A DNA stretch of 64,000 nucleotides. Origin: Pyxidicoccus parkwaysis. GTDB taxonomy: Bacteria; Myxococcota; Myxococcia; Myxococcales; Myxococcaceae. This document shows positions 35,319-44,032 of this stretch, piece by piece. The DNA is taken from the NCBI RefSeq assembly GCF_017301735.1, contig NZ_CP071090.1, forward strand, positions 3,710,001 through 3,774,000, given 5' to 3'. The position numbers were made by a program, and so were the translations under genes. The notes under the pieces were generated by a model. It had not been told where the DNA came from, made no database searches, and saw nothing but the letters and a program-made list of their open reading frames with translations. Numbering within the stretch: the first letter of the stretch is position 1; each line of letters begins with the position of its first letter.

Positions 35319-36209
35319 ATGAGTCGAGTGCTGGATGAGCTGTTGGAGCTCCTGAAGCTGGAGCCCATCGAGGAGAACCTCTTCCGCGGCCGGAGCCAGG
35401 ACCTGGGGTTCCGCAACCTCTTCGGCGGTCAGGTGCTGGGGCAGGCGCTGTCGGCGGCCAGTCAGACGGTGATGCCGGAGCGTCACGTCCACTCGCTGCA
35501 CGGCTACTTCCTGCGCGCCGGAGACGCGAGCCTGCCCGTCGTCTACACGGTGGACCGCGTGCGCGACGGCGGCAGCTTCACCACGCGCCGCATCGTCGCC
35601 ATCCAGAAGGGGCAGCCCATCTTCACGCTGATGGCGTCCTTCCACGTCGACGAGCCGGGCTTCTCGCATCAGGCCTCGATGCCCGACGTGCCGGGCCCCG
35701 AGGGACTGGCCACGGACCTGGAGCTGCTGCGCCGCCAGTCCCACCTCATCCCCGAGCGTCTGCGCGAGAAGTTCCTCTGCGACAAGCCGATCGAGATTCG
35801 CCCCGTCACGTACGCAGATCCATTCCATCCGGAGAAGCGCGAGCCCGTGAAGCACGTGTGGTTCCGCGCGGACGGCACCCTGCCGGACGACCCGCAGGTG
35901 CACCGGTACGTGCTGGCCTACGCGTCCGACTTCAACCTCATCAGCACCGCGCTGCTCCCGCACGCCACCAGCTTCTTCCAGCCGCACATGCAGGGCGCCA
36001 GCCTGGACCACGCCCTCTGGTTCCATGGGGACCTGAAGGTGAACGACTGGCTGCTGTACTCCATGGACAGTCCCTGGGCCGGCAACGCGCGCGGCCTGTC
36101 GCGCGGGAGTGTCTTCACGCGCGACGGGCGGCTCGTGGCCTCGGTGGCGCAGGAGGGACTCCTGCGCATCGTCGAGAAGGGGAAGGGTGGGCAGAAGCGC
36201 GACGGGTGA
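35319..36209 (+). CDS. tesB: acyl-CoA thioesterase II (TesB family)
   Basis: A 296-aa double-hotdog protein. Typical TesB phrases are present: FRGRSQDLGFRNLFGGQVLGQAL near the start, FHVDEPGFSHQ at the end of the first hotdog, and the catalytic region with YASDFNLISTALLPH, SLDHALWFH and VASVAQEGLLR in the second. The aspartate in SDFNL corresponds to the catalytic Asp of E. coli TesB. AGGAGGGAGG precedes the ATG. It hydrolyses acyl-CoA to free fatty acid and CoA in the cytoplasm. It converges with the citrate synthase-family gene, leaving only nine bases between stop codons. Confidence 0.93.
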   Translation: MSRVLDELLELLKLEPIEENLFRGRSQDLGFRNLFGGQVLGQALSAASQTVMPERHVHSLHGYFLRAGDASLPVVYTVDRVRDGGSFTTRRIVAIQKGQPIFTLMASFHVDEPGFSHQASMPDVPGPEGLATDLELLRRQSHLIPERLREKFLCDKPIEIRPVTYADPFHPEKREPVKHVWFRADGTLPDDPQVHRYVLAYASDFNLISTALLPHATSFFQPHMQGASLDHALWFHGDLKVNDWLLYSMDSPWAGNARGLSRGSVFTRDGRLVASVAQEGLLRIVEKGKGGQKRDG

Positions 36210-36218
36210 GCGGGACGT

Positions 36219-37328
36219 CTACGCCTGCTCCTTCGGCATCGGGCCCACGTAGCGGGAGGCGGGCCGGATGAGGTTGCCGGTGGCCCGCTGCTCGGCGACG
36301 TGCGCGAGCCAGCCCGCGACGCGGCCACAGGCGAAGGCCGTGGAGAACAGTGTCCTGTCGAGCCCCACCGCGTCGAGCAGCACGGCCGTGTAGAACTCCA
36401 CGTTGGCGCGCAGCGGGCGATCCGGGTAGCGCTGACGGAGCAGCTCGTCGGCGGCGCGCTCCACGGCGCGAGCCAGCGCGAGCCGGTCGGTCCGGAGCCC
36501 ACCGCGCTCCAGCCGCTCGATGGCGCGCTCCAGCACGGCGGCGCGTGGATCTCTCACACGGTAGATGCGGTGGCCCATGCCCATGATGCGGCGGCCGGCC
36601 TTCAGCTCCGCTTCCAGCCATGCCGCCGCGTTCTCCGGCCGCGCGATGGCGTCGAGCATGTCCAGCACGGGCCCCGGTGCTCCACCATGGAGCGGGCCCT
36701 TGAGCGCGCCGATGGCACCCACCGTGGCGGACACGGCATCCGAGCCCGTCGAGGTGATGACGCGCGCGGTGAACGTGGAGGCATTCAAGCCATGGTCGGA
36801 GACGGTGACCAGGTACGCCTCGAGCCCGGCGGCGCGCTCGGGATGGTGCTCACCGGTGACCATGCGCAGCAGGTCCGCGGCATGGGGCAGCTTGGGGTCC
36901 GGCCGGACGGGCGCCAGCCCGCGCCTGCGCCGGGCCCACGCGCCCGTGAACACAGCGGCGGCGGCTGTCAGCAGGAGGAAGGTCTGCTGCTCGTTGCCCG
37001 GCTGGATGGGGACGTGGGCCATCGAGGCCCGGAGCGCGTCCATTCCATCCTCGGCCGAGAGGGCATTGCCCAGCCCGTCCAGCAGCCCGAAGGCCCGCAC
37101 ACGCGCCTCTCCGAGGGCGGCCTGGAGCGAGGAGGGCAGGGGCTCCCGGGCGTACGGTGCCCAGAGCCTCGCGCACACCTCCTCGAAGGTGACGGCGCCC
37201 GCGAGCGACTCCACGTCGCTCCCGGCGATCACCAGTCGTCCGCGCTCGCCATCCACCTCGCTCAGTCGCGTCTCCGCGACGACGACCCCTTCAAGCCCCG
37301 CCTGTAGTGCTGCCTCTTTGGTGCCCAT
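36219..37328 (-). CDS. citrate synthase family enzyme
   Basis: A 369-aa protein with the core motifs of citrate and 2-methylcitrate synthases: SDHGLNAS containing the first catalytic His, LKGPLHGGAPGPV, GMGHRIYRVRDPR with the second His, and NVEFYTAVLL near the C-terminus. It is shorter than the roughly 430-residue type II enzymes, closer to type I or methylcitrate-type forms. The start is the ATG of MGTKEAA, with GGAGGAAC about 8 nt upstream. Whether it condenses acetyl-CoA or propionyl-CoA with oxaloacetate cannot be told from the motifs, and no prpB/prpD genes are adjacent. Confidence 0.87.
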   Translation of the reverse strand: MGTKEAALQAGLEGVVVAETRLSEVDGERGRLVIAGSDVESLAGAVTFEEVCARLWAPYAREPLPSSLQAALGEARVRAFGLLDGLGNALSAEDGMDALRASMAHVPIQPGNEQQTFLLLTAAAAVFTGAWARRRRGLAPVRPDPKLPHAADLLRMVTGEHHPERAAGLEAYLVTVSDHGLNASTFTARVITSTGSDAVSATVGAIGALKGPLHGGAPGPVLDMLDAIARPENAAAWLEAELKAGRRIMGMGHRIYRVRDPRAAVLERAIERLERGGLRTDRLALARAVERAADELLRQRYPDRPLRANVEFYTAVLLDAVGLDRTLFSTAFACGRVAGWLAHVAEQRATGNLIRPASRYVGPMPKEQA

Positions 37329-37464
37329 GCTCGGGTTCCTCCGGCACGAGAGGTAAAGCCCGGCCACATTCGTGGAAACTCGATTCGACTTTCGACATGA
37401 AGGCGCCCCTGTAAGCCGGGGCCTTGCAGCTCCCGTCGACGGTAGGACTGCCGTGGTCACGTCG

Positions 37465-38196
37465 CTACGGTGAGCCTCCTTCGCTTTCCGACCGGCGAGG
37501 GAACCACTCTTTCGGAAGCGCAAGTTCCTCCGGTTCGTAAAGCCGACCGCTCATGGGCGTCGTGGCGCGTTCATACATCGCGGCAACCATGGTCTTCACT
37601 TCGGCAAGCTCCGACGGCTTCATGGATTTGGAGATCGCCATCCCGCAGCTTCGGTCAGGCAGCGCCAGCCAGTAGCCCTCAGGGAGCGTATGACTCCAAT
37701 CGGGCGCCAGGAGTGCGCGGGATGACCCGAGTCCATCCCCATGCATCATGGCCATCCAGAGCAGGCGGCCATCTGGACTCTTCTTCTCATGGGTAGCCAT
37801 TCCCTCGGGGGCGTCGGCGAGGTTCTCGATTGCCTTCTCCCTCCAGGGGAATCCCTCCTTGTCGAATCGAGCCGCTTCGTCCGGCGTCAGGTACCGCATC
37901 GTGGTCGGCTGCAGCAGTACCCAGGTCAGAGCCAGGTCTTTCTCGGGGAGCGGGTGATGAGCGATAGGCATCCCCGACTTGACGTACTCGTGGGGAACGA
38001 TCAGCGGGAACACTCTCTGGAGGTCGGCCTCCAGCTCTGCTCGGGTCGTCGGCTGTTTCCGATTCAGAGCCTGGCGGAGCTCTTCAATCGTCTCCGGTGA
38101 GCCGCCTTCCGACACGACAATATGGGGAGTGCCACCATCATCGCCCGCGAGTACCGCGGCGACCGGCGTCTCCCCACCCACAGTCCTTTTGCTCAT
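37465..38196 (-). CDS. DUF1444 (YtpQ)-like protein
   Basis: A protein of about 243 aa. The central region EKDLALTWVLLQPTTMRYLTPDEA, then KAIENLA and later DGLGSSRALLAPDW, follows the order of DUF1444/YtpQ proteins (a domain of unknown function). No membrane segment or signal peptide is visible. The ATG of MSKRTVG lacks an obvious ribosome site; an upstream in-frame TTG at 38274 would add 26 residues. GC content is lower than in neighbouring genes, which may signal recent acquisition. I can assign no function. Confidence 0.6.
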   Translation of the reverse strand: MSKRTVGGETPVAAVLAGDDGGTPHIVVSEGGSPETIEELRQALNRKQPTTRAELEADLQRVFPLIVPHEYVKSGMPIAHHPLPEKDLALTWVLLQPTTMRYLTPDEAARFDKEGFPWREKAIENLADAPEGMATHEKKSPDGRLLWMAMMHGDGLGSSRALLAPDWSHTLPEGYWLALPDRSCGMAISKSMKPSELAEVKTMVAAMYERATTPMSGRLYEPEELALPKEWFPRRSESEGGSP

Positions 38197-38236
38197 GGGG
38201 CCGATACGATGCTGAAACGCGATGAACACCGCAAAC

Positions 38237-38262
38237 AGGAATGATGACACGTTGTCATTCCT
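38237..38262. promoter_or_regulatory. interrupted palindrome upstream of DUF1444-like gene
   Basis: AGGAA at 38237-38241, then TGA as a bulge, then TGACA-CGT-TGTCA at 38245-38257, then TTCCT at 38258-38262. This gives 10 paired positions with a three-base bulge, and an alternative 8-bp pairing of AGGAATGA with TCATTCCT. It lies 40-66 bases upstream of the preferred ATG on the minus strand, so an operator is the simplest reading. If the TTG at 38274 were the real start, it would lie inside the gene. Confidence 0.45.
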
Positions 38263-38461
38263 GGTCTTTTGCAAGCTCGGCTTGGCTGTGGAATGCCCCC
38301 ATGCACTGCGTCCAGCGAGGACTCCACCAGAGTGCAGGGGGAAAGTGAGTCAGCTACTTCCCCGAAGCTATTGAGTTGCACTTGCTTCATCCCTGCCATC
38401 GTCGGTGCGGCGGCACACAATGCCGGGGCGCCCTCGGCATGCGCGTGGCACGATGTGAGCG

Positions 38462-39391
38462 GTGAAGAACCTCCGCGTCACGTTCATTGCCCTCGGCGTC
38501 TGGCTGGCGGTCTCCACCGCGCTCGTCACGTTGCTTCCGCTCGAGCAGGCCATGCCCTACCTGCTGCTGGGCCTGCTGCTTCCGGCAGGCGTCTTCGCGG
38601 TGGAGCGATTCCGGAGCGAAGCGCGCACACCACCGCCGCCTGTCGCCGCGCCCATCACCCCGGCGCCACCCGAGGACCTCACCGAGGAGAACCTGCGCCG
38701 GGCCTTCGGCGACGACAGCGTGGCCCCCGCCTGGAGGCCGAAGCACGAGGTGTCACCCGCGCCCGTCGACGCGCTGGAGCGGCTCGGAGGATCGCCCGCC
38801 TTCCTCGCGCCCGTGGAGTATTGGCCCCGCTGCCGGCACTGCAAGCTCCAGCTCACCTTCATCATGCAGGTCGCGGTGGGCCCCGAGCGTCCGCTGCGCT
38901 ACCCGCAGGAGGGCACCCTCTACGTGTTCCTCTGTCAGCGCGTGGACCCGGACGTGCTGGATGGCGCCATCTGTCCCTGCCACGACGTGGACCTGGGCGC
39001 GGAGTGCTGCTTCGTGCAGACGCGGCCCGCGGGCTTCCTGGGCCTCGCCGTGGATACCAATCACCCGCGGCTCGCCGAGTCGTACGCGGTGGAGTCATGG
39101 GAGTCACGCCCCTCGGTGCGGATGCCTCCGGGTGTCGCGACGCCCGAGCAGTACCGCCTGAACGCCGGCATTGCCGGAGGGTTCACCATCCAGGTGGGCG
39201 GCTTCGCGGACTGGATGCAGGACGACGCCACACCGGGCCCGTGCTCCTGCGGAGCCCCGCGCGAATTGCTGCTCCAGTTCAGCGAGTTCACGGCCGACCT
39301 CAACCTCGGAGGCGCAGGCCGCGCCTACGTGTACGCGTGCTCCGCGCGCCACGCACCGGAGGCCTTCTCCCTGTTCTGGCAGACCTCGTGA
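38462..39391 (+). CDS. membrane-anchored DUF1963-like protein
   Basis: A 309-aa protein with a GTG start. Residues 8-45 form two hydrophobic segments, then a Pro-rich linker leads to a soluble domain from about residue 70. That domain has WPRCRHCKLQLTFIMQVAVG, LYVFLCQR, GGFTIQVGGFADWMQDD and a final GGAGRAYVYAC, the order seen in YwqG/DUF1963 proteins. Cys pairs (CRHC, CPC, CSC) may bind a metal. Function of the family is unknown. The gap to its left contains the palindrome above; to its right a GAGGCG/CGCCTC hairpin lies soon after the stop. Confidence 0.6.
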   Translation: MKNLRVTFIALGVWLAVSTALVTLLPLEQAMPYLLLGLLLPAGVFAVERFRSEARTPPPPVAAPITPAPPEDLTEENLRRAFGDDSVAPAWRPKHEVSPAPVDALERLGGSPAFLAPVEYWPRCRHCKLQLTFIMQVAVGPERPLRYPQEGTLYVFLCQRVDPDVLDGAICPCHDVDLGAECCFVQTRPAGFLGLAVDTNHPRLAESYAVESWESRPSVRMPPGVATPEQYRLNAGIAGGFTIQVGGFADWMQDDATPGPCSCGAPRELLLQFSEFTADLNLGGAGRAYVYACSARHAPEAFSLFWQTS

Positions 39392-39406
39392 GGCCGTGTA
39401 GTTCCT

Positions 39407-39423
39407 GAGGCGCCGCACGCCTC
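39407..39423 (+). terminator. short GC hairpin after DUF1963-like gene
   Basis: GAGGCG and CGCCTC pair perfectly with a five-base loop, about 15 bases after the stop codon. No T-run follows, so termination is only suggested. Confidence 0.35.
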
Positions 39424-39584
39424 CTCGGCCGGGGTCGACACACCACACCGCTCTGTGGGGTCAAAACCACCCGCCTACATCCGATTATCCACAGAGGTTG
39501 CAACTATCCGGGACCACTGGGGTTTTCCGGACATGGCACTCGCATTGCTCAGCGCGTCGTCGCCCCTCTCCCCCGAGGCAATGC

Positions 39585-40979
39585 GTGTCCAGAACGAAAC
39601 CCTGGGAGCTCTCCCGTCGCAGCGTGCTGCGCGGTGCCGCAGGCGCGGTGCTCGCGCTTCCGTGGCTGGAGGCCATGGCGCCTTCCGTCGCGCGAGCACA
39701 GGCCGCCGGTACGAAACCCCCGCTGCGCTTCGTGGGCATGTTCCACTCCGCGGGCGTCATCCCGGACCAGTGGTTCCCCACCGCGGAGGGCTCCACCTAC
39801 GCGCTGCCCGCGAGCCTCTCTCCGCTGGAGCCCGTGAAGAATGACGTGCTCGTGCTCAGCGGGCTGCGGCTCGGGAGCTGGGACTACTACGAGAAGACGC
39901 ACGAAGGCGGCTTCTGGATGATGCTCACCGCCAGCGAGCGCATCGTCACGGGCACCACCGACTCCATCGACCAGGTGATTGCCAACGCCACGTCTTCGCA
40001 GGTTCGCGTGCCGTCGCTCACGCTGAGCGTGGAGAACAACGGCTACTACAACCCGGGCTACCAGGACGCGAACGGCGACGGGTACATCGACCCCAAGACT
40101 TCGTCGTACGACGACACGCAGGACCACTGCAGCGGTGGCGAGCAGTGCATGGTGACCTTCGCCAAGGGCCAGCGCCTGCCCAATACCTACAACCCGCGCG
40201 TGCTCTTCACGCGGCTGTTCGGCTCGCTGACGCCGACAGGACCCACGGATGCGGAGCGGCGCATCTGGACCTACCGCCGCAGCGTGCTGGACCACGTGGC
40301 GTCGCAGGCGAAGTCGCTGCAGGGGAAGCTCGGTCAGGCGGACCAGCTGCGCCTCGATGAGTACCTGTCCGGCATCCGCGCGATTGAGCAGTCCATCCAG
40401 AAGGCGGAGCAGGGCAACCCCGCGCCCGCGTGCAGCCCGGGCGCGCAGCCGGTGGGCATCCCCATGGACCGCACGGCGTACGCGGACCTGATGTGCGACC
40501 TCATCGTGAAGGCCTTCGAGTGCGATGCCACGCGCGTGGCCACGCTGATGCTGGGCATGTGCGTGAGCCCGATGACCTTCGTGGTGGACGGGCGCACGTT
40601 CTCGCATCACGGAGACGCGTCGCACCACGGCAATGACCCGGTGAAGAAGGCCGCGAAGGTGGAGATCGACAAGTGGCAGGTGACGCGGCTCACGCACCTC
40701 GTGCAGAAGCTGAAGGCGGTGCGCGAGGGCGACGGCACGCTGCTCGACAACGTGGCCGTCTACTACTCGAGCGACATCTCCAACAGCGACTGGCACAACC
40801 ACTACGAGATGCCCGTCATCCTCGCGGGCCGCGCGGGCGGCGCCTTCCGTCCGGGACGGCACCTGCGCGCGACGGACAAGCGCTGCGGTGACGTGCTGCT
40901 GTCCATCCTCCAGGCCTTCGGCATTCCGCGCGGCGGGTTCGGTCCGCTCGCGCAGGCGCCGCTGTCCGGACTGGCGTGA
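39585..40979 (+). CDS. Tat-exported DUF1552 protein
   Basis: A protein of about 464 aa from the GTG at 39585. This start leaves a twin-arginine signal (SRRSVLRGAAGAVLALPWLEA) near the N-terminus. The body has the DUF1552 pattern: LRFVGMFHSAGVIPDQWFP near the start, SIDQVIAN, a middle helix with LDEYLSGIRAIEQSI, then AFECDATRVATLMLG and FSHHGDASHHG. DUF1552 is commonly encoded next to DUF1587/1592/1588/1585 proteins in planctomycetes and myxobacteria, and the next gene here is such a partner. The family is thought to be secreted but its chemistry is unknown. Confidence 0.83.
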   Translation: MSRTKPWELSRRSVLRGAAGAVLALPWLEAMAPSVARAQAAGTKPPLRFVGMFHSAGVIPDQWFPTAEGSTYALPASLSPLEPVKNDVLVLSGLRLGSWDYYEKTHEGGFWMMLTASERIVTGTTDSIDQVIANATSSQVRVPSLTLSVENNGYYNPGYQDANGDGYIDPKTSSYDDTQDHCSGGEQCMVTFAKGQRLPNTYNPRVLFTRLFGSLTPTGPTDAERRIWTYRRSVLDHVASQAKSLQGKLGQADQLRLDEYLSGIRAIEQSIQKAEQGNPAPACSPGAQPVGIPMDRTAYADLMCDLIVKAFECDATRVATLMLGMCVSPMTFVVDGRTFSHHGDASHHGNDPVKKAAKVEIDKWQVTRLTHLVQKLKAVREGDGTLLDNVAVYYSSDISNSDWHNHYEMPVILAGRAGGAFRPGRHLRATDKRCGDVLLSILQAFGIPRGGFGPLAQAPLSGLA

Positions 40980-40991
40980 GGGGAGGAAACC

Positions 40992-43031
40992 ATGCGCGCC
41001 AATACATTCCTCTTCGGACTACCGCTGCTGCTCCTGGCCTGCTCGAATGAAAAGCCCGCGGGGCCCTCCACGGACGAGCCGGGGCCTTCGTCCTCGCTGA
41101 GCTGCTCGGACGGGGCGCACGCCCTGCGCCGTCTCAACCGCGCCGAGTACGACAACACCGTGAGAGATTTGCTCGGAGAGACGAGCCGGCCCGCGTCCAC
41201 CTTCCCGGCGGACCCCACGGGCCTGGGCTTCGACAACGACGCGAGCCTGCTCAGCGTCTCGCCCGCGCTGATGGAGGCGTACGAGGCCTCCGCGGGCAAG
41301 CTCCTCGACCAGGCCTGGACGCGGGACGCGGCCGCGAGCACCTCGGGTGCCGCCGTGCGAATCGAAGCCGAGTCCGCCAGCGCGACGACGGGCGCGGCGG
41401 AGTCGAACGGCACGGTGTGGAACCTCTGGTCCAACGGCGACCTGACGGCGACCTTCAACTTCGCCAAGGCGGGGGACTACCAGCTCGCCGTGCGAGCGTG
41501 GGGCACGCAGGCGCCGCCGGACCCGGTGAAGATGGACTGGCTGCTGGACGGTGTGGTGGTGGCGTCCTTCGACGTGCCGGCCACCACGCCCACGCTCTAC
41601 ACGCGGCAGGTGAAGGTGACGGCGCCCGGGCAGAAGCGCTTCGCCGTGCGCTTCACCAACGACACGTATGACCCGAACACGTCCACGGACCGCAACCTCC
41701 TGGTGGACTGGCTGGAGGTGACGGCGCCGGCCTCGACGGGTGGCACGGCCGAGCCGGCCCTGCGCGTGTGCGAGCCGGCACAGGTGGGCGAGCAGCCGTG
41801 CGCGCGGCAGATGGTGGAGCGGCTCGCGCGCAAGGCGTGGCGCCGTCCCGCGACGGACGCGGAGGTCGCGCAGTTGATGGAGGTCTACACGCTGGTGCGC
41901 TCCTCGGGAGACAGCTTCGAGCTGGCGACGAAGTTCGCGCTCCGGGGCGTGCTGCTGTCGCCGCACTTCCTCTTCCAGGTGGTGGTGACGCCGGCCCCGG
42001 ACTCGGGCAAGCGCGAGCTGACGAGCCGCGAATTGGCCTCGCGCCTCTCGTACTTCCTCTGGAGCAGCCAGCCGGATGCGGAGCTGGCCGCGCTGGCGGA
42101 CGAGGACAAGCTGAAGGACCCGGCGGTGCTGGAGGCGCAGGTGCGGCGGATGCTGAAGGACTCGCGCTCCGAGGCGCTGGTGCAGAACTTCGCGGGACAG
42201 TGGTTGGGGCTGCGGCAGGTGGACGGCATCAACCCGGACCCGGCGCTCTTCCCGCAGGTGGACACCGCGCTGAAGCAGGCGATGCGTGAGGAAGGGGAGA
42301 GCTTCTTCCGCACCTTCCTTCGCGAGGACCGCAGCGCGCTCGACATGCTCGACGCGGACTTCACTTTCGTGAATGACCGGCTCGCGGACTACTACGGGCT
42401 GCCGAGGCCGGGCTCGGCTTCGGCATCACGCGTGGCTGTCACCAACGGGCGGCGCGGCGGGTTGCTCGCGCAGGCGGGGCTGCTGGCGCAGTCGTCGCTG
42501 GCCACGCGGACGTCGCCGGTGCGCCGGGGCAAGTGGGTGTTGGGGAAGCTGTTGTGCCAGGAGCCACCACCGCCTCCGCCCGGTGTGGAGGGCCTGCCCA
42601 CGACGCTGCCGCCCGGGGCGACTCTGCGGCAGATTACGGAGGCGCACCGCTCGAATCCCTCGTGCGCGGGGTGCCACAACGTGCTGGACCCGATTGGCTT
42701 CGGCCTTGAGAACTACGACGCGGCGGGGGCCTGGCGCGAGGTGGACAACGGCTCGCCGGTGGACTCGGCGGGCAACTTCCGGGGCACCGCGTTCCAGGGA
42801 CCGAGGCAGCTCGCGGGCATCCTCAAGCAGGACCCCGCGTTCGCGGAGTGCATCAGCCGCAAGGCGCTGTCCTATGGGCTGGGCCGCGAGTTGACGGACG
42901 CGGATGACCCCGTGGTGCGCGGCGTGGACGAGCACTTCGCTCAGGGAGGCTACCGCCTGCCGGAGTTGCTGGTGGCCGTCGCGCTCAGCGACAGCTTCCG
43001 CAACCGCTGCCCCGTGCCCGCGACGCCATGA
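40992..43031 (+). CDS. DUF1587/1595/1592/1588/1585 lipoprotein with inserted beta-sandwich domain
   Basis: A 679-aa predicted lipoprotein (lipobox LLLAC, Cys17). Domain order: DUF1587 (LRRLNRAEYDNTVRDLLG, about 37-75); an inserted carbohydrate-binding-like beta-sandwich (IEAESASATTGAAE, then YQLAVRAWG, about 117-245); DUF1595 (QMVERLARKAWRRPATDAEV); DUF1592 (LTSRELASRLSYFLWSSQPD); DUF1588 (SPVRRGKWVLGKLLC), holding a CAGCH heme-type motif; and DUF1585 (GRELTDADDPVVRGVDEHF). It starts 12 nt after the DUF1552 gene with GGGAGG upstream, so the pair is an operon. The CxxCH motif suggests a cytochrome-like redox part. A role in extracellular polysaccharide oxidation is speculation from the inserted domain. 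Confidence 0.83.
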   Translation: MRANTFLFGLPLLLLACSNEKPAGPSTDEPGPSSSLSCSDGAHALRRLNRAEYDNTVRDLLGETSRPASTFPADPTGLGFDNDASLLSVSPALMEAYEASAGKLLDQAWTRDAAASTSGAAVRIEAESASATTGAAESNGTVWNLWSNGDLTATFNFAKAGDYQLAVRAWGTQAPPDPVKMDWLLDGVVVASFDVPATTPTLYTRQVKVTAPGQKRFAVRFTNDTYDPNTSTDRNLLVDWLEVTAPASTGGTAEPALRVCEPAQVGEQPCARQMVERLARKAWRRPATDAEVAQLMEVYTLVRSSGDSFELATKFALRGVLLSPHFLFQVVVTPAPDSGKRELTSRELASRLSYFLWSSQPDAELAALADEDKLKDPAVLEAQVRRMLKDSRSEALVQNFAGQWLGLRQVDGINPDPALFPQVDTALKQAMREEGESFFRTFLREDRSALDMLDADFTFVNDRLADYYGLPRPGSASASRVAVTNGRRGGLLAQAGLLAQSSLATRTSPVRRGKWVLGKLLCQEPPPPPPGVEGLPTTLPPGATLRQITEAHRSNPSCAGCHNVLDPIGFGLENYDAAGAWREVDNGSPVDSAGNFRGTAFQGPRQLAGILKQDPAFAECISRKALSYGLGRELTDADDPVVRGVDEHFAQGGYRLPELLVAVALSDSFRNRCPVPATP

Positions 43032-43049
43032 CGTGACACGGGCACGGCT

Positions 43050-43868
43050 TCAGAATCGCATCCGCATCGCGACGCTCGCGCCGCCATTCGGCTCCGGCGC
43101 GAGCATCATCATGACCTTCGAGTCGTAGCGGGCATTCATCAGGAACAAGGCGCTGTCGAACAGCAGGAGCACCGAGCCCTGGAACACGTCGGCCCGGCCC
43201 CAGCCGATGAGCGAGTCCGAGCCGATGAGCCGGCCGCGCTCCCAGAGGAACGCACCGAAGCCAATCACGGCCACGTCCACCACGATGCCGGCGAGCAGGA
43301 CGCGCTCCAGCATGATGGCCCGGGAGAGGGTCTCCTCCAGCGTCAGCCGCTCCGGGTCCTGCTTCGCCATGACGATGGCGCCCAACACCACCGTGCCGAG
43401 GACGGGCACGTTGAAGATGACGTTCGACAGATGGAACGTGCGCCACGGGTCGCCATCCGAGGTGAAGTAACCGACGCCGCTCACGGCGATGTTCGCCAAC
43501 GACCACCCGGCGAGCAACTTGAGCGCCTTCCTGTTCATCGCGAAACGACTCTGGGTCAGCTCTATCAGGTGATGGTCGCGCTCGACACTTCCGGCCGGCA
43601 CGTCCGTGAGCCTCACGCCCACGCCGGAGTCGGTGGCCGCCGAGGAGAGCAGGGTGCCGCGAAGCTGGCAGATGCGCGGCTGCGCCTCCTCGAACGAGAG
43701 CCGGGGCGCATCCGAGGGCGGCGTACCGTGGCACACGGCTCCCGCCGGGCCATCCTCCTCCGCTCGAGCGGGGAGCGCGGCCAGGAGCAACAGCACGAGC
43801 AAGCTCGCGGACCTTCCCCGCAACCTCCACGTCGAGCGGCCTGCGTGCTTCTCTCCTCGCGGGTGCAT
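43050..43868 (-). CDS. exported membrane protein, unknown (DUF6992-like)
   Basis: A 272-aa protein. An N-terminal basic stretch is followed by a signal-like hydrophobic segment (SLLVLLLLAALPARAEE, cleavage after ARA). A soluble part follows, with TDSGVGVRLTDV. Four further hydrophobic stretches from about residue 125 to the end contain phrases such as FHLSNVIFNVPVLGTVV, which resemble DUF6992 proteins. I am not certain of the family. It converges with the DUF1592-type gene on its left and diverges from the amidotransferase on its right. Confidence 0.6.
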   Translation of the reverse strand: MHPRGEKHAGRSTWRLRGRSASLLVLLLLAALPARAEEDGPAGAVCHGTPPSDAPRLSFEEAQPRICQLRGTLLSSAATDSGVGVRLTDVPAGSVERDHHLIELTQSRFAMNRKALKLLAGWSLANIAVSGVGYFTSDGDPWRTFHLSNVIFNVPVLGTVVLGAIVMAKQDPERLTLEETLSRAIMLERVLLAGIVVDVAVIGFGAFLWERGRLIGSDSLIGWGRADVFQGSVLLLFDSALFLMNARYDSKVMMMLAPEPNGGASVAMRMRF

Positions 43869-44032
43869 GGGAGCTCCTGTCCTGTCGCGACGGCGGTTCA
43901 GGTGCTCACCGCGCGTCGCCGCCCCCAGGGCCCTTCGGGATGATGCTTGCGACACCTTCCGGATACGGCGCCGCACTTCCTCGCGAATTCCCGCTAGGCT
44001 CGCGCGCGTTGCTCCGAACGGAGGTCTCGACG

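Noticed and set aside
37404-37422. GCCCC/GGGGC hairpin as terminator of the DUF1444-like gene
   Set aside because: Only five base pairs with no T-run in a GC-rich background; such stems occur by chance.
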